A stretch of DNA of 64,000 bases from Mageeibacillus indolicus UPII9-5 (GCF_000025225.2 NC_013895.2:558001-622000); one strand, 5' to 3'; counted from the first letter of the stretch, positions 9,075-18,010 are shown. A program made the numbers and translations. Notes: generated by a model from the letters alone, not told the origin.

Positions 9075-10232
9075 ATGAAACTTCATGCGTCCGGGGAGGA
9101 CTATCTGGAAACCATTCTTGTTCTTCAAAAGAAACTCGGTATGGTACGCTCCGTAGATGTGGCTCGGCACATGGAGGTGTCAAAGCCCAGTGTGTGCCAT
9201 GTAGTAGCAACCCTGCGGGACGGTGGCTTTCTCACGATGGACAGCGACTATTTCCTGCACCTGACCGAGATCAAAGCTTATGGTATCAGATACCTAAGAG
9301 TAATCTTTATCGGTTCCCTCTTTGTAAATTTTACACAGTCCGCAAACATGGTTATGCGTGGCGAAGGTCTAATGAAAAAAGCCATGATGATAATGGGACT
9401 TGGAGCTTTACTGAATATCATTCTTGATCCGATTTTAATGACAGTTATGGGTGAATACGCCATTGAAGGTGCTGCCCTTGCAACGATTACAGCACAGTTT
9501 GTTCAGGCGGTTGTAACGCTGCACTACTTCCTGAAAAAGAGTAAAGTCGTTAAAATTCATAAGATTAAGTCCGATGAAGAAATAAAAAAAGAAATGTTTG
9601 GAGTAGGCTCATCAGCTATGATGATGCAGCTTCTGTTCATGATTCAACAGACTATGCTTTATAAAATGGCATTTAAGTATGGCGGAGATCCAAACGGAAT
9701 TTTGATGGCAGCATCGCTTCGTGTATATGCCTTTTCGTTCATTCCGCTTTGGGGAATGAGTCAAGGATTGCAGCCTGTTGTCGGAACAAACTTCGGAGCA
9801 AAGCAATATGACAGAGTAAGGCAAGCAATGAAGGTATTTTCTATCGGAGGACTTGTTCTTGCAGCAGTCTTTTGGATTCCATCATTGCTGTTATCAAGTC
9901 AGATACTTTCCTTATTTGGAGTAGAAGCAAGTATCATAACTCAGGGAGTTGGGAATTTCAGACTGTTCTATTCCGTATTTATTTTATATGGAGTAATGGT
10001 CATGAGCATTACATTTTTCCAATCTATTGGGAACGGAAAGAAAGCGGGGATTATTGTTATGCTTAGACAGCTATTTCTGTTTGTCCCTGCAATGATTCTT
10101 TTGCCCATGGTATTTGGAGTAAAAGCTGTTTGGTTCACACAGCCCCTTGTTGATTTCATTATGATTGTTGTTGGAATCTTCATGATGCTTGGAGAACTAA
10201 ATAAGATGAGCAAAGAAAAAGTACAAGTATAA
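9075..10232 (+). CDS. Chimeric ORF: DtxR/MntR-type HTH fused in frame to truncated MATE efflux protein
   Basis: Residues 1 to about 65 (MKLHASGEDYLETILVLQKK through FLHLTE) are the winged HTH of a DtxR/MntR metal-dependent repressor. They start after GGGAGG at a normal spacing behind the ABC gene. From about residue 67 (KAYGIRYLRVIFIGS) the sequence becomes a MATE-family multidrug exporter beginning in the middle of its fold, with VNFTQSANMVMRGEGLMKKA and later membrane segments. The metal-binding and dimerisation domains of DtxR and roughly the first 130 residues of MATE are missing. The junction is at about 9270-9280. The frame is intact for 385 codons, but neither half is complete. I read it as a deletion or recombination scar, not a functional transporter. 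Confidence 0.8.
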   Translation: MKLHASGEDYLETILVLQKKLGMVRSVDVARHMEVSKPSVCHVVATLRDGGFLTMDSDYFLHLTEIKAYGIRYLRVIFIGSLFVNFTQSANMVMRGEGLMKKAMMIMGLGALLNIILDPILMTVMGEYAIEGAALATITAQFVQAVVTLHYFLKKSKVVKIHKIKSDEEIKKEMFGVGSSAMMMQLLFMIQQTMLYKMAFKYGGDPNGILMAASLRVYAFSFIPLWGMSQGLQPVVGTNFGAKQYDRVRQAMKVFSIGGLVLAAVFWIPSLLLSSQILSLFGVEASIITQGVGNFRLFYSVFILYGVMVMSITFFQSIGNGKKAGIIVMLRQLFLFVPAMILLPMVFGVKAVWFTQPLVDFIMIVVGIFMMLGELNKMSKEKVQV

Positions 10233-10319
10233 GATTTTTTATTATGTGCGTGGATACCTGAAATAGTAGAAGGGCTTAATTTATGAGGAATAGTTAGTTG
10301 TAAAATGGAGGGACAGGAT

Positions 10320-10421
10320 ATGATAAAGGCTATATATTTCTTTGAAGTTATAACTCAAAACAAAATCCTTCCTTTTTATTATAAGATTTACAGTTGTCTG
10401 TCTTTCCATATTCTCGTCTAA
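10320..10421 (+). CDS. Possible 33-residue small protein
   Basis: An ATG at 10320 follows GGAGGGACAGGAT, so a good ribosome site is present about 8 nt upstream. The frame encodes 33 mostly hydrophobic residues (MIKAIYFFEVITQNK...) and ends at TAA 10419-10421. I recognise no family. It sits in the 314-bp gap before the sigma-factor gene and could be a leader peptide or chance. Confidence 0.25.
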   Translation: MIKAIYFFEVITQNKILPFYYKIYSCLSFHILV

Positions 10422-10465
10422 ACAATTAAATATAGTAAAAGAAAGAACAGGTTTCGTTCATTTTA

Positions 10466-10506
10466 GAGGACTTTTTATGCCTATGTGCAGAAGTCCTCCT
10501 TTTTTT
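10466..10506 (+). terminator. Intrinsic terminator upstream of the sigma-factor gene
   Basis: GAGGACTT (10466-10473) pairs with AAGTCCTC (10491-10498) and is followed by a T-run. It lies about 40 nt before the start of the next gene, so it may also act as a leader attenuator for it. Confidence 0.65.
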
Positions 10507-10546
10507 GTCTAAAAACGCAGACAAAAAAAGAAATGGAGGAAACTTT

Positions 10547-10963
10547 ATGGCAAAAGAGTATTACCTTTATGTCAGAGGGCAAAAGGTAAAAGTCAGTGAA
10601 GATATTTATAAAGTCTACTGGCGAGAAAAAGAACACGAAAAGTATTTAGAGCAGGTGGACAAGAAAAACCACTTGCTCTTTTTTTCATCATTGGATCATG
10701 ACGGGAATTTTGTGGATAACCTTGCTGATGAAAGTGTGGATGTAGAAAAAATAATTGAAACTCAGATCTTAATTGAAACAGTCAGAAAGGCTATGTCAAG
10801 GCTGAATGATGAAGAAAGGGACATCATAGAGCGTTTGTATTTTAATGATGAAACATTATCGAGTGTAGCAAGAAGTAAGAAAGTAAGCTATCAAGCTATA
10901 CAATGGCGAAAAAACAATATTCTTAAAAAGCTAAAGGTGCTTTTGAAAGAATTCATAAAGTAA
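10547..10963 (+). CDS. Tn916 Orf7-like sigma factor (sigma-70 region 4 family)
   Basis: The 138-residue protein starts MAKEYYLYVRGQKVKV after ATGGAGG. Its C-terminal region (about 80-135) is a sigma-70 region 4 type HTH: LNDEERDIIERLYF, LSSVARSKKVSYQAIQWRK. From memory it matches the small sigma-like regulators of Tn916-family and related conjugative elements, where Orf7 works with Orf8 in controlling transfer genes. Here no tetM, int or xis genes follow, which suggests an eroded element. Confidence 0.8.
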   Translation: MAKEYYLYVRGQKVKVSEDIYKVYWREKEHEKYLEQVDKKNHLLFFSSLDHDGNFVDNLADESVDVEKIIETQILIETVRKAMSRLNDEERDIIERLYFNDETLSSVARSKKVSYQAIQWRKNNILKKLKVLLKEFIK

Positions 10964-11436
10964 ACGCCTTGTAGATGGGGGCAGATTTTCCTTTATAAAT
11001 TGAAGGGAGATCTGTCCTTATATTTTATTTAAGGAAGTGATGAAAACCATAAAGTTGAAGAGAATCTCTCTTAAAGCCGTTAGGCTATTGTTCCTTGAAA
11101 ACTGAATAGACCAAGGTAGGACTTTATCTACTTGTGGAGGATTATGACTTACGCCATGACCTTTCTGCTGAAAAAAATTCGGTTTAATGAATACTGATTA
11201 AGTCAAGGAAAGAAGAAAGCGAGCGATAAATAAGAATACATAAAAACAGATTTGGCAAGCTGTTCAATGAAGCAAGTAGTGATAATGATACTTCAATAGT
11301 TTAAGCCGGCTCGTCTGGAATAAGAGGCGGAGGTGAGATTCCTATGTTGCTGCCAAGCACCTATCAATGTCGTAAAACTTAATTAAACAAATAATTATTA
11401 GATATAAAACTTTAAAAAGAGAGGAGGAAAAAGGTA
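10964..11436 (+). other. Gene-free 470-bp patch after the sigma gene; possible structured RNA
   Basis: No credible reading frame is present. The right part contains local complementarity, for example CTCGTCT with AGGCGGAG around 11310-11335 and GGTG with CACC around 11331-11362. The phrase TTCCTTGAAAACTGAATAG (about 11090-11108) also occurs, to my memory, in non-coding leaders of Firmicute mobile elements. A conserved element RNA or regulatory region is possible but unproven. Confidence 0.3.
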
Positions 11437-11534
11437 ATGAGGAAATTAAAGAACTAAATCCTATGCCATTTGTGGCTGAGGAAAAGGAAGGACTAATCAG
11501 GGTTCGTTTAAGACATGTTTTTAAATACCGTTAA
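11437..11534 (+). pseudogene. Short decayed reading frame
   Basis: GAGGAGG with an ATG at about 11437 opens only six codons (M-R-K-L-K-N). In the next frame, 32 sense codons (EEIKELNPMPFVAEEKEG..., ending at TAA 11532-11534) have no start. A one-base shift just after the ATG would join them. I do not recognise the family; it looks like the 5' end of an element gene. Confidence 0.3.
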
Positions 11535-11539
11535 GAGAG

Positions 11540-11673
11540 TGCGAGGGGCTTTTGATTGCTCTGCGTGACCAGTATAATTTGAGTATGACACTGACAAAGA
11601 ACGGCTATCCGCACAGTATAGCCATGAAGTATTCACAAAGTTTATGGAAAGGCAAGATGAATATGGCATGTAG
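11540..11673 (+). pseudogene. 3'-end remnant of a gene upstream of the metallopeptidase, possibly hsdR
   Basis: Two overlapping frames look like one gene split by a shift near 11575: CEGLLIALRDQYN in one frame and EYDTDKERLSAQYSHEVFT...MERQDEYGM-stop (TAG 11671-11673) in another. YgjP-type peptidases commonly follow type I restriction hsdR genes, so an hsdR tail is plausible, but I cannot confirm it by sequence alone. Confidence 0.3.
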
Positions 11674-12382
11674 AACAGAGTTGATTGGCGGTATTGAGGT
11701 TAAGATCACTAAAAAGTCAAACCTTAAAAACCTCTATATTAGAGTAAAGCCACCGGAGGGAAACGTTACCATAACCGCCCCGCTGAACTACCCCGACGAT
11801 GAAATAAGATTATTCGTACTAAAAAAGCTACCTGAAATAAATGCAGTCAGATTAAGAATGCGCTCACAGGCAAGACAAACCAAGCGAGAATTTATTTCCG
11901 GCGAGAGCCACTATTTATGGGGAAAGCCCTATCGCCTTGAAGTGGAAGTGGGCAGCAACAAATACAGTATTAAAAAAATGCCGAATAAAATATTATTTTT
12001 AGTGCCCGAAGGAGCAAGTGTCGAGGATAAAAAAAAGATTTTTAATGAATGGTATCGTAGCGAGTTAAAAAGAGTCCTGCAAGGTTTGATCCCCACTGTT
12101 GAAGAACGTATGAACCTTTGTGCCAACGAGTATCGCATCAAGGACATGAAAACAAGGTGGGGTACGTGCAACATATATAAAAAACGCATATGGATCAATC
12201 TGCAGCTTGCCAAAAAGCCAATTGAATGTCTCGAATACGTCTTGGTTCATGAAATGGTTCATTTGCTGGAAAAAAATCATACGCATAAGTTTCATGCTCT
12301 TGTGGGTGAATTTTATCCCCCCTGGAAAGATGCCAAAAAAATATTAGAAAGTATTCCTCCGGATTACTTAGAAAAAGGATAG
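11657..12382 (+). CDS. YgjP/DUF45-type zinc metallopeptidase (M48-like)
   Basis: The protein has 241 residues if it starts at MNMACRTELIGG (11657); an extension to 11552 is open but overlaps what looks like the end of another gene. The DUF45 core shows MKTRWGTCN and the zinc motif HEMVHLLEKNHTHKFH (HExxH plus a downstream His) near the C-terminus. The family is widespread and often sits beside type I restriction-modification genes. Its substrate is unsettled. Here no hsdM, hsdS or intact hsdR is visible, so it seems stranded at the right edge of the mobile region. Confidence 0.8.
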   Translation: MNMACRTELIGGIEVKITKKSNLKNLYIRVKPPEGNVTITAPLNYPDDEIRLFVLKKLPEINAVRLRMRSQARQTKREFISGESHYLWGKPYRLEVEVGSNKYSIKKMPNKILFLVPEGASVEDKKKIFNEWYRSELKRVLQGLIPTVEERMNLCANEYRIKDMKTRWGTCNIYKKRIWINLQLAKKPIECLEYVLVHEMVHLLEKNHTHKFHALVGEFYPPWKDAKKILESIPPDYLEKG

Positions 12383-12554
12383 CCTGATGGACATTATCTA
12401 AGCCACGATGCAGACAGCCCTGTTTGCAAAAAATCTCGCATATTTCTCTAGCCGGGATAAATATGGTTATATGTTACGAAAAGTAAGGAATAAATGTGGT
12501 AAGTTATAGTCGAATTATAAAATAAACGGCTTCGGCTAATATCAGGAGGAGAAT

Positions 12555-13901
12555 ATGGGAAAGAAAGTAGTAATAATTGGAGCTAACCACGCCGGAACGG
12601 CAGCAACCAACCAACTTTTGTCACTTAAAGACGGCAGTCAAGTAACCGTCTTGGATCGCAACAGCAATATCAGCTTCCTAGGCTGTGGTATGGCTTTGTG
12701 GATCGGCCATCAAATAAGCTGCGGTGACGGTTTGTTCTATTCCAATAAGGCAGCGTTGGAAGCAGCCGGAGCCACCGTAAAGATGGAAACGGAAGTTACA
12801 TCTGTTGACTATGCCAACAAAAAAGTTTTTTACACGACCAAAGACGGTCAAAAAGGTGAAGAGAGTTACGACAAGCTGATCCTTTCCACCGGATCACTCC
12901 CGGTTATTCCTCCGATTCCTGGCTTGGATCTGCCTTATATTCAAAAAGCTAAACTGTATCAGGATGCCAAATTGGCGGTCGATCAAATTAAGAATGACCC
13001 GTCAATCAAAAAAGTTACCGTTGTCGGAGCCGGTTATATCGGTGCCGAGCTAGCTGAAGCTTATGAGAGACAAGGCAAAGAAGTAGTTTTGATTGATGCA
13101 TTGGATCGGATTTTGGGTACCCACTTTGACCGTGACTTCTCCAATGTTATGGCCGAAAGACTTAAATCACACGGAATCAAGCTCGCTTTGGGCGAAAAAG
13201 TGCAACGCTTTGAAGGTGAAGGCCGAGTACAGCGCGTTGTGACGGATAAGGGTGTCTATGATACTGATCTTGTAATGATGTGTATCGGATTCCGTCCCAA
13301 TAATGAATTGGCGAAAGGTCATTTGGACTTGTTCGTCAACGGAGCGATTAAGGTTAATAAGAGACAAGAGACCTCCATGCCCGACGTTTATGCAATCGGC
13401 GATTGCGCAACCGTATTCGACAATTCCATTAATGATACGAACTATATAGCTTTGGCAACTAATGCCGTTCGTTCAGGCTTGGTAGCTGCCTTAAATGTTG
13501 GCGGCGTGGCCATTGAATCAACCGGTGTCCAAGGTTCGTCAGGCCTGTGCTTGTATGGCTTGAAGATGGTATGCACCGGCCAAACTGTTGAGACGGCAGC
13601 CAAACATGGTATTGAAGCAAAAATGACCGAATTCGAAGCTCAGCAGAAACCTGCCTTTATGGATGAAGTCGGGCCTAATCCGAACGTTAAGATTCGCATT
13701 GTTTACCGTGCGGACAATCGTCAGGTCATCGGTGCTCAACTTATGTCCGAATACGATATGTCAGCCACCATACACATGTTCTCCTTGGCTATTCAAGAAC
13801 ATGTAACGATTGATCGTATCGCACTTTTGGATATCTTCTTCATGCCTCACTTCAATATGCCGTATAACTACATCACCATGGCGGCTTTGTCAGCAAAATA
13901 A
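12555..13901 (+). CDS. nox: NADH oxidase (H2O-forming type), FAD/pyridine-nucleotide disulfide family
   Basis: The 448-residue flavoprotein starts after AGGAGG at the right spacing. The FAD motif is VVIIGANHAGTAA, the single redox cysteine lies in LGCGM (Cys44), the NADH motif is VVGAGYIGAELAEA and the second FAD motif is DVYAIGDCA. One active cysteine (as sulfenic acid) is characteristic of Nox/Npr/CoA-disulfide reductases. The length and the SFLGCGMALWIG context favour the streptococcal/lactobacillar water-forming NADH oxidase. It would regenerate NAD+ and remove O2 in an anaerobe. It is transcribed alone and ends in a terminator. Confidence 0.88.
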   Translation: MGKKVVIIGANHAGTAATNQLLSLKDGSQVTVLDRNSNISFLGCGMALWIGHQISCGDGLFYSNKAALEAAGATVKMETEVTSVDYANKKVFYTTKDGQKGEESYDKLILSTGSLPVIPPIPGLDLPYIQKAKLYQDAKLAVDQIKNDPSIKKVTVVGAGYIGAELAEAYERQGKEVVLIDALDRILGTHFDRDFSNVMAERLKSHGIKLALGEKVQRFEGEGRVQRVVTDKGVYDTDLVMMCIGFRPNNELAKGHLDLFVNGAIKVNKRQETSMPDVYAIGDCATVFDNSINDTNYIALATNAVRSGLVAALNVGGVAIESTGVQGSSGLCLYGLKMVCTGQTVETAAKHGIEAKMTEFEAQQKPAFMDEVGPNPNVKIRIVYRADNRQVIGAQLMSEYDMSATIHMFSLAIQEHVTIDRIALLDIFFMPHFNMPYNYITMAALSAK

Positions 13902-13953
13902 TTCAGATTAGCTGATTAAATAGTTCAAACGTGTCAGGCGGCACTGCAATAGG

Positions 13954-13995
13954 AAAGCGACGCGGACGGGTACATCCTGTCGGCGCCGCTTTTTA
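13954..13995 (+). terminator. Intrinsic terminator of nox
   Basis: AAAGCG-A-CGC-G-GACGGG pairs, with two mismatches and one G-T, with CCTGTC-G-GCG-C-CGCTTT around the loop TACAT. It is followed by TTTATTT. Confidence 0.8.
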
Positions 13996-14003
13996 TTTGG
14001 CGT

Positions 14004-14060
14004 AAATTCAACATTTAAAATTCAACACTTAAAATTCACCCATTAAAATTCAACCCTTTA
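14004..14060. repeat. Four tandem 14-15 nt repeats (AAATTCAACANTTA)
   Basis: Units are at 14004-14017, 14018-14031, 14032-14045 and 14046-14060, differing at one to four positions. They lie in the 309-bp gap between nox and the ABC exporter genes. No gene is seen there; a TATAAT at about 14095 could serve the downstream operon. Confidence 0.85.
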
Positions 14061-14210
14061 AGATAGGAAGTAGAGTTATTTAAAATAATTTGTAGTATAA
14101 TTAGAGTAATATAACTTATTCGCATCTCAACCTAAATTTGCATTTAAAACCGTGTCTGAATACACATACATCTATTGGCCATGCTTCAAGCTTATCAAGT
14201 AGGGTTAAAC

Positions 14211-14906
14211 GTGATAAAAATAAGCAATTTGCACAAATCATATGGTCGGCAATCTGCTAAGATTGAGGTGCTTAAAGGCATTGATCTGGCAGTCCCGGAT
14301 GGGAAAATTCTCTGCGTCCTAGGTCCATCCGGTTCGGGAAAATCAACTCTGCTAAATATTTTGGGCGGCATTGAAACGATTGATGCAGGTGAAGTTGAGA
14401 TGGACAATACTAAATTAAACAAACTTAGCAAACGAGAGTTGGAACTTTATCGGCGACATAGCCTAGGCTTTATTTTTCAGTTTTACAATTTAATCAGTAA
14501 CCTGAATGTTATGGAAAATATCGAAGTAGGCAAATTTTTGGCTCGGGAGCCACTGGAAACAAACACTTTGTTGGAGGAGCTTGGCTTAACCGAACACAAG
14601 TACAAATATCCCAATCAAATTTCTGGCGGTCAAGCACAGCGCACTTCTATCGGTCGGGCAATCATCAAACGCCCTAAACTGCTGATTTGCGATGAGCCAA
14701 CGGGGGCTTTGGACTACGCCAGTGCCAAAGACGTTTTGATGTTGATCGAAAAATTAAATTGTATTTATGGAACGACTGTGGTCATTGCGACGCACAACGT
14801 ACAGATTGCAAAAATGTGTGATCTAGTTTTGAGTTTGCACAGTGGCGAAGTCAAAGAATTTTGGGAAAATAACGCAAAAATTAAGGCAAAGGATGTGACG
14901 TGGTAA
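14211..14906 (+). CDS. ABC transporter ATP-binding protein (MacB/LolD type)
   Basis: The ATPase has 231 residues from a GTG (VIKISNLHKSYG), chosen because TAGGG lies about 8 nt upstream and homologues begin here; an ATG at 14181 lacks a ribosome site. It has Walker A GPSGSGKST, Q-loop FQFYNL, signature ISGGQAQR, Walker B LLICDEPTGALD and an ATHN switch. The Q-loop and signature are those of the LolD/MacB/FtsE subfamily that drives FtsX-fold permeases. It overlaps the permease gene that follows. Confidence 0.9.
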   Translation: MIKISNLHKSYGRQSAKIEVLKGIDLAVPDGKILCVLGPSGSGKSTLLNILGGIETIDAGEVEMDNTKLNKLSKRELELYRRHSLGFIFQFYNLISNLNVMENIEVGKFLAREPLETNTLLEELGLTEHKYKYPNQISGGQAQRTSIGRAIIKRPKLLICDEPTGALDYASAKDVLMLIEKLNCIYGTTVVIATHNVQIAKMCDLVLSLHSGEVKEFWENNAKIKAKDVTW

Positions 14907-17146
14907 TGTTTAATCCGATTAATAAGCGTATTTATCGTCAGGTAAAACTTTATCCGGGCAAAGTCCTGATGGTATTTATGGCAATAGTTTTCCTAGTCGT
15001 TTTTGCGTCCTCATTTTTCACGGCCCAAGATTCGGCCAAACATCTGTATTACCGACAGCTGAGTGACGGCAAGGTGGAAGACGGAGAATTTACTGTTTTA
15101 GATAAACTTACGGATGTCGCACGTGAGCGGCTGCGGTCCGAAAATATTACACTGTATGAGAATTTTTATCGTGAAGTAAATTTGCCGGACAATAAGTGTT
15201 TGCGTGTTTTTATAAATCGCCAAGGTATTAATGAAGCACAAATACTGAACGGTCGATTGGCGGAGGCGGCTGACGAAATTGCTGTTGACGGGAACTATGC
15301 TCGCGCCAATGGCCTGGTTTTGGGCGATGAAATCAAAACTGAAGGTGGAGTGTTTAAGCTGGTAGGGACAGTTTCAATACCTGATTATTCATCGGTGTTG
15401 AAAAGGCGTGCTGATTTGGTCATGGATACCGGTTATTTTGGGCTGGGCTTTGTTAGTCGGGATGGCTGGGCCGCTTTGAAGGGTGGGTTGTTGAAATATG
15501 TTTACGCTTATCATACTGCAATTAAGTTGGATAAGTACGCTGCCGCGGACAAACTGAAATCCGTTGTCCAGGAAGTGAGCAAGGACAATTTGGTATTGGA
15601 TGCCGTAACACGTTATGACAATAAATGTATTACATATTTGATGGATGATATGGATGGTGATGTCCCTACGATTATGTTGACCATCATAATCCTTTTTGTG
15701 GCAATTGCTTTCATCAGTGCGGTTCAAATCAAGAGCTTAGTTGAAGAGGAGGCTCCGGTCATCGGAACATTATTGGCTATGGGCTACACTCGACGTGAAT
15801 TGACGCTTAATTACATGGCTATGCCGGTGGGGGTAGCAGTGGCGGCGGCTGTTATCGGTAACCTGCTGGCCTATGGTTATCTATATCATGTTTATGTAGA
15901 CCTATACTACCAAAGCTTTAATTTGCCAAATTTTGAAGCGCGACTTACCGCTCGATCCTTTCTGCTGACAACTTTAATACCTACGGTTATCTACTTGGTG
16001 ATCAACTTCGCTGTCATTTGGCACAGCCTTCGTTTCTCTCCATTGGCATTTTTGCGCCGCAATTTACACAAATATTCATACAAGTCGTGGTTTAGCCTCC
16101 GGCACCGGGCATTTTTGAGCAAGGTAAGATTGCGCATGTTGTTTGATAATAAACTGAACCTTGCGGCTTTGCTGATCGGTATATTTATTGCCGATTTGCT
16201 CCTGATGTATGGCTTGGCTGCTCGTCCAGGCTTCGATTTTTACACAAAAAGCATGCAAGAGGATATGAAATATAACTATGCAACTTTAGTGAGGCAGCCG
16301 GAGTTGCATGTTGAGGCAGAACAGGCCACTTGGGTCACTGCAGAAATGACGAAGTTTGAGAATCGCAAAATTTCTTTATACGGGGTCGGGGAAAACAGCC
16401 GTTACGCGCTCGAAGGTTACAAGGATTTAGCAATGAATGAAGCGATTGCGTCCGACGGACTGCTCAAAAGATTCCGACTTTCTCCCGGAGATAAATTATC
16501 TATTAGAGAACCGTACAATAATAAGATAGTTGTTTTAACGTTGAAACGGGCCGAACCGCATACAATTGCCTTGCAGCTGGTACTGCGTCAAGTAGATCTG
16601 AACCGGATTTTAGGCGTTCAACCGAATTATTTTAATACCTATTTTTCCGATAAAAAACTGTCTGTTGATCCTGAAAATTTGGTGACACAGATTGATCGCA
16701 ATGAAATGGCAAAATTTATGGAACATTTTATGAATTCGTTCGGCATAGCTTTTGATATGATTAAGGTTATCGGCGTTGTCTTTTTTCTGATCATCACGTT
16801 AATTATTTCCGGGGTGATTATTGATAAAGCGCGGCAAAACCTGGCCTATCTTAAAATTTTTGGCTTTAGTAACGCGGAAATTGCCGGCATTTATATTTAT
16901 CCGGTTCTGGTGTTGTTGATTATATACCAAATTTTATTGTTCCCGTTCCTGCGCATGGCGGTAAGAAAAATTATTTATTTCTCCATGATCAAACTTGATG
17001 CTTATATAGATGTTCCAATTCCTTTTAATGTGATTTTTACGGTAATTGGCTTGAGCGTCGGGGTGTTTTTTATGGTACAGCTTGTGCAAAACCTGCATTT
17101 GCGGCGGATAAATATGGTGGAGTCATTAAAAACGCTTAACGGCTGA
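14900..17146 (+). CDS. FtsX-like ABC permease (two FtsX domains)
   Basis: This is a 748-residue permease from GTG 14900 (AAGGA 7 nt upstream); ATG 14906, which shares the last base of the ATPase stop, is an alternative. One N-terminal helix (about 15-40) is followed by an extracellular domain, then FtsX helices near 255-400, a further helix near 425-445, another extracellular domain, and FtsX helices near 640-740. This two-module layout is that of large Gram-positive exporters of peptides or lipoproteins, such as BceB-like or antimicrobial-resistance transporters. No sensor kinase is adjacent, so the substrate is open. Confidence 0.85.
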   Translation: MVMFNPINKRIYRQVKLYPGKVLMVFMAIVFLVVFASSFFTAQDSAKHLYYRQLSDGKVEDGEFTVLDKLTDVARERLRSENITLYENFYREVNLPDNKCLRVFINRQGINEAQILNGRLAEAADEIAVDGNYARANGLVLGDEIKTEGGVFKLVGTVSIPDYSSVLKRRADLVMDTGYFGLGFVSRDGWAALKGGLLKYVYAYHTAIKLDKYAAADKLKSVVQEVSKDNLVLDAVTRYDNKCITYLMDDMDGDVPTIMLTIIILFVAIAFISAVQIKSLVEEEAPVIGTLLAMGYTRRELTLNYMAMPVGVAVAAAVIGNLLAYGYLYHVYVDLYYQSFNLPNFEARLTARSFLLTTLIPTVIYLVINFAVIWHSLRFSPLAFLRRNLHKYSYKSWFSLRHRAFLSKVRLRMLFDNKLNLAALLIGIFIADLLLMYGLAARPGFDFYTKSMQEDMKYNYATLVRQPELHVEAEQATWVTAEMTKFENRKISLYGVGENSRYALEGYKDLAMNEAIASDGLLKRFRLSPGDKLSIREPYNNKIVVLTLKRAEPHTIALQLVLRQVDLNRILGVQPNYFNTYFSDKKLSVDPENLVTQIDRNEMAKFMEHFMNSFGIAFDMIKVIGVVFFLIITLIISGVIIDKARQNLAYLKIFGFSNAEIAGIYIYPVLVLLIIYQILLFPFLRMAVRKIIYFSMIKLDAYIDVPIPFNVIFTVIGLSVGVFFMVQLVQNLHLRRINMVESLKTLNG

Positions 17147-17166
17147 GCTTAAAAGTGGGAAATACA

Positions 17167-17198
17167 AAACCCTGCTCCGACACGCGGCGGCAGGGTTT
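17167..17198. terminator. Shared hairpin between convergent genes
   Basis: AAACCCTGC (17167-17175) pairs with GCAGGGTTT (17190-17198). The minus strand continues TTTTGTATTT, so it is a better terminator for the aquaporin transcript than for the permease. Confidence 0.55.
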
Positions 17199-17302
17199 CG
17201 TAGAAATAAATATTGAAGGGCGTTGCTCAAAAAGTGAACACGCAAAGCAGAGTAATAGAAAGGAAATGGCAGCAATAACAGCAACTGCATCCCTAAATAA
17301 GA

Positions 17303-18010
17303 TTACATTCCTAAATAGAATTTAGCGAATAGCGCAGCGCAGGCGGCTCCGACATAAGGCGCGATCCCCGGAATCAGTAATCCGTATTGCCAATCATTGT
17401 TGGTACGATTTTTGATCGGCACCAAGGAATAAGCTAAACGCGGTCCTAAGTCTCGTGCCGGATTCATAGCAAACCCGGTCGGACCGCCGAGGCCCATACC
17501 TATAGCCCAAACTAACAAACCGACGGCAATCGGTATGTAAACGGCTGCATTCTTTACGATGGCAAAAATGCTGCTTAAGAAAACAAAGGTGGCAAATGCT
17601 TCGACGAAAAAGTTACGCGGCAGATTGCGAATATTTGGATTGGTCGAAAAAATATTCCGAACCCGAATCGGATCTATATCGCCCGAAGCATCGAAATGAT
17701 CTTTGTACATCACATAAACAATCAAAGCACCGAAGACGCCACCTGCCATTTCGGCAATGACATACGGTACAAAGTACGCCCAAGGAATGAGACCGAGAAT
17801 CGCTTGCGCCAAGGCCATAGCCGGGTTTATACATACGTCACCGAAAATAATTAAGGCGATGGTTATGCCGAACCCCCACGTCGTAATGGCGAAAAGGTGA
17901 CCGCTTCCTTGATACTTTGTTTTGTTCAGGACTTCATCACAATGGACACCTACGCCGAAAACAATCATCAAAGCAGTTCCTAAGAATTCCGCTATTAATT
18001 TTGAAAACAT
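17303..18010 (-). CDS. larD: Aquaglyceroporin of the MIP family, LarD/GlpF-like
   Basis: This 235-residue channel protein has about six membrane helices and both pore half-helix motifs, NPAMALAQA and NPARDLGPR. MIP channels pass glycerol, water or, in the Lactobacillus plantarum LarD case, lactic acid. It lies directly downstream of larA on the same strand (about 120 bp apart), matching the larA-E context in which the channel is LarD. Without that context it would simply be called a glycerol facilitator, so the lactate role is inference from the neighbour. Confidence 0.8.
   Translation of the reverse strand: MFSKLIAEFLGTALMIVFGVGVHCDEVLNKTKYQGSGHLFAITTWGFGITIALIIFGDVCINPAMALAQAILGLIPWAYFVPYVIAEMAGGVFGALIVYVMYKDHFDASGDIDPIRVRNIFSTNPNIRNLPRNFFVEAFATFVFLSSIFAIVKNAAVYIPIAVGLLVWAIGMGLGGPTGFAMNPARDLGPRLAYSLVPIKNRTNNDWQYGLLIPGIAPYVGAACAALFAKFYLGM

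Noticed and set aside
10547-10963. Housekeeping or sporulation sigma factor
   Set aside because: Only a region 4 type domain is present and the start matches Tn916-type small sigma-like proteins.
17303-18010. Plain glycerol facilitator GlpF
   Set aside because: Not excluded by sequence, but no glpK or glpD is nearby and the larA neighbour favours a LarD-like role.
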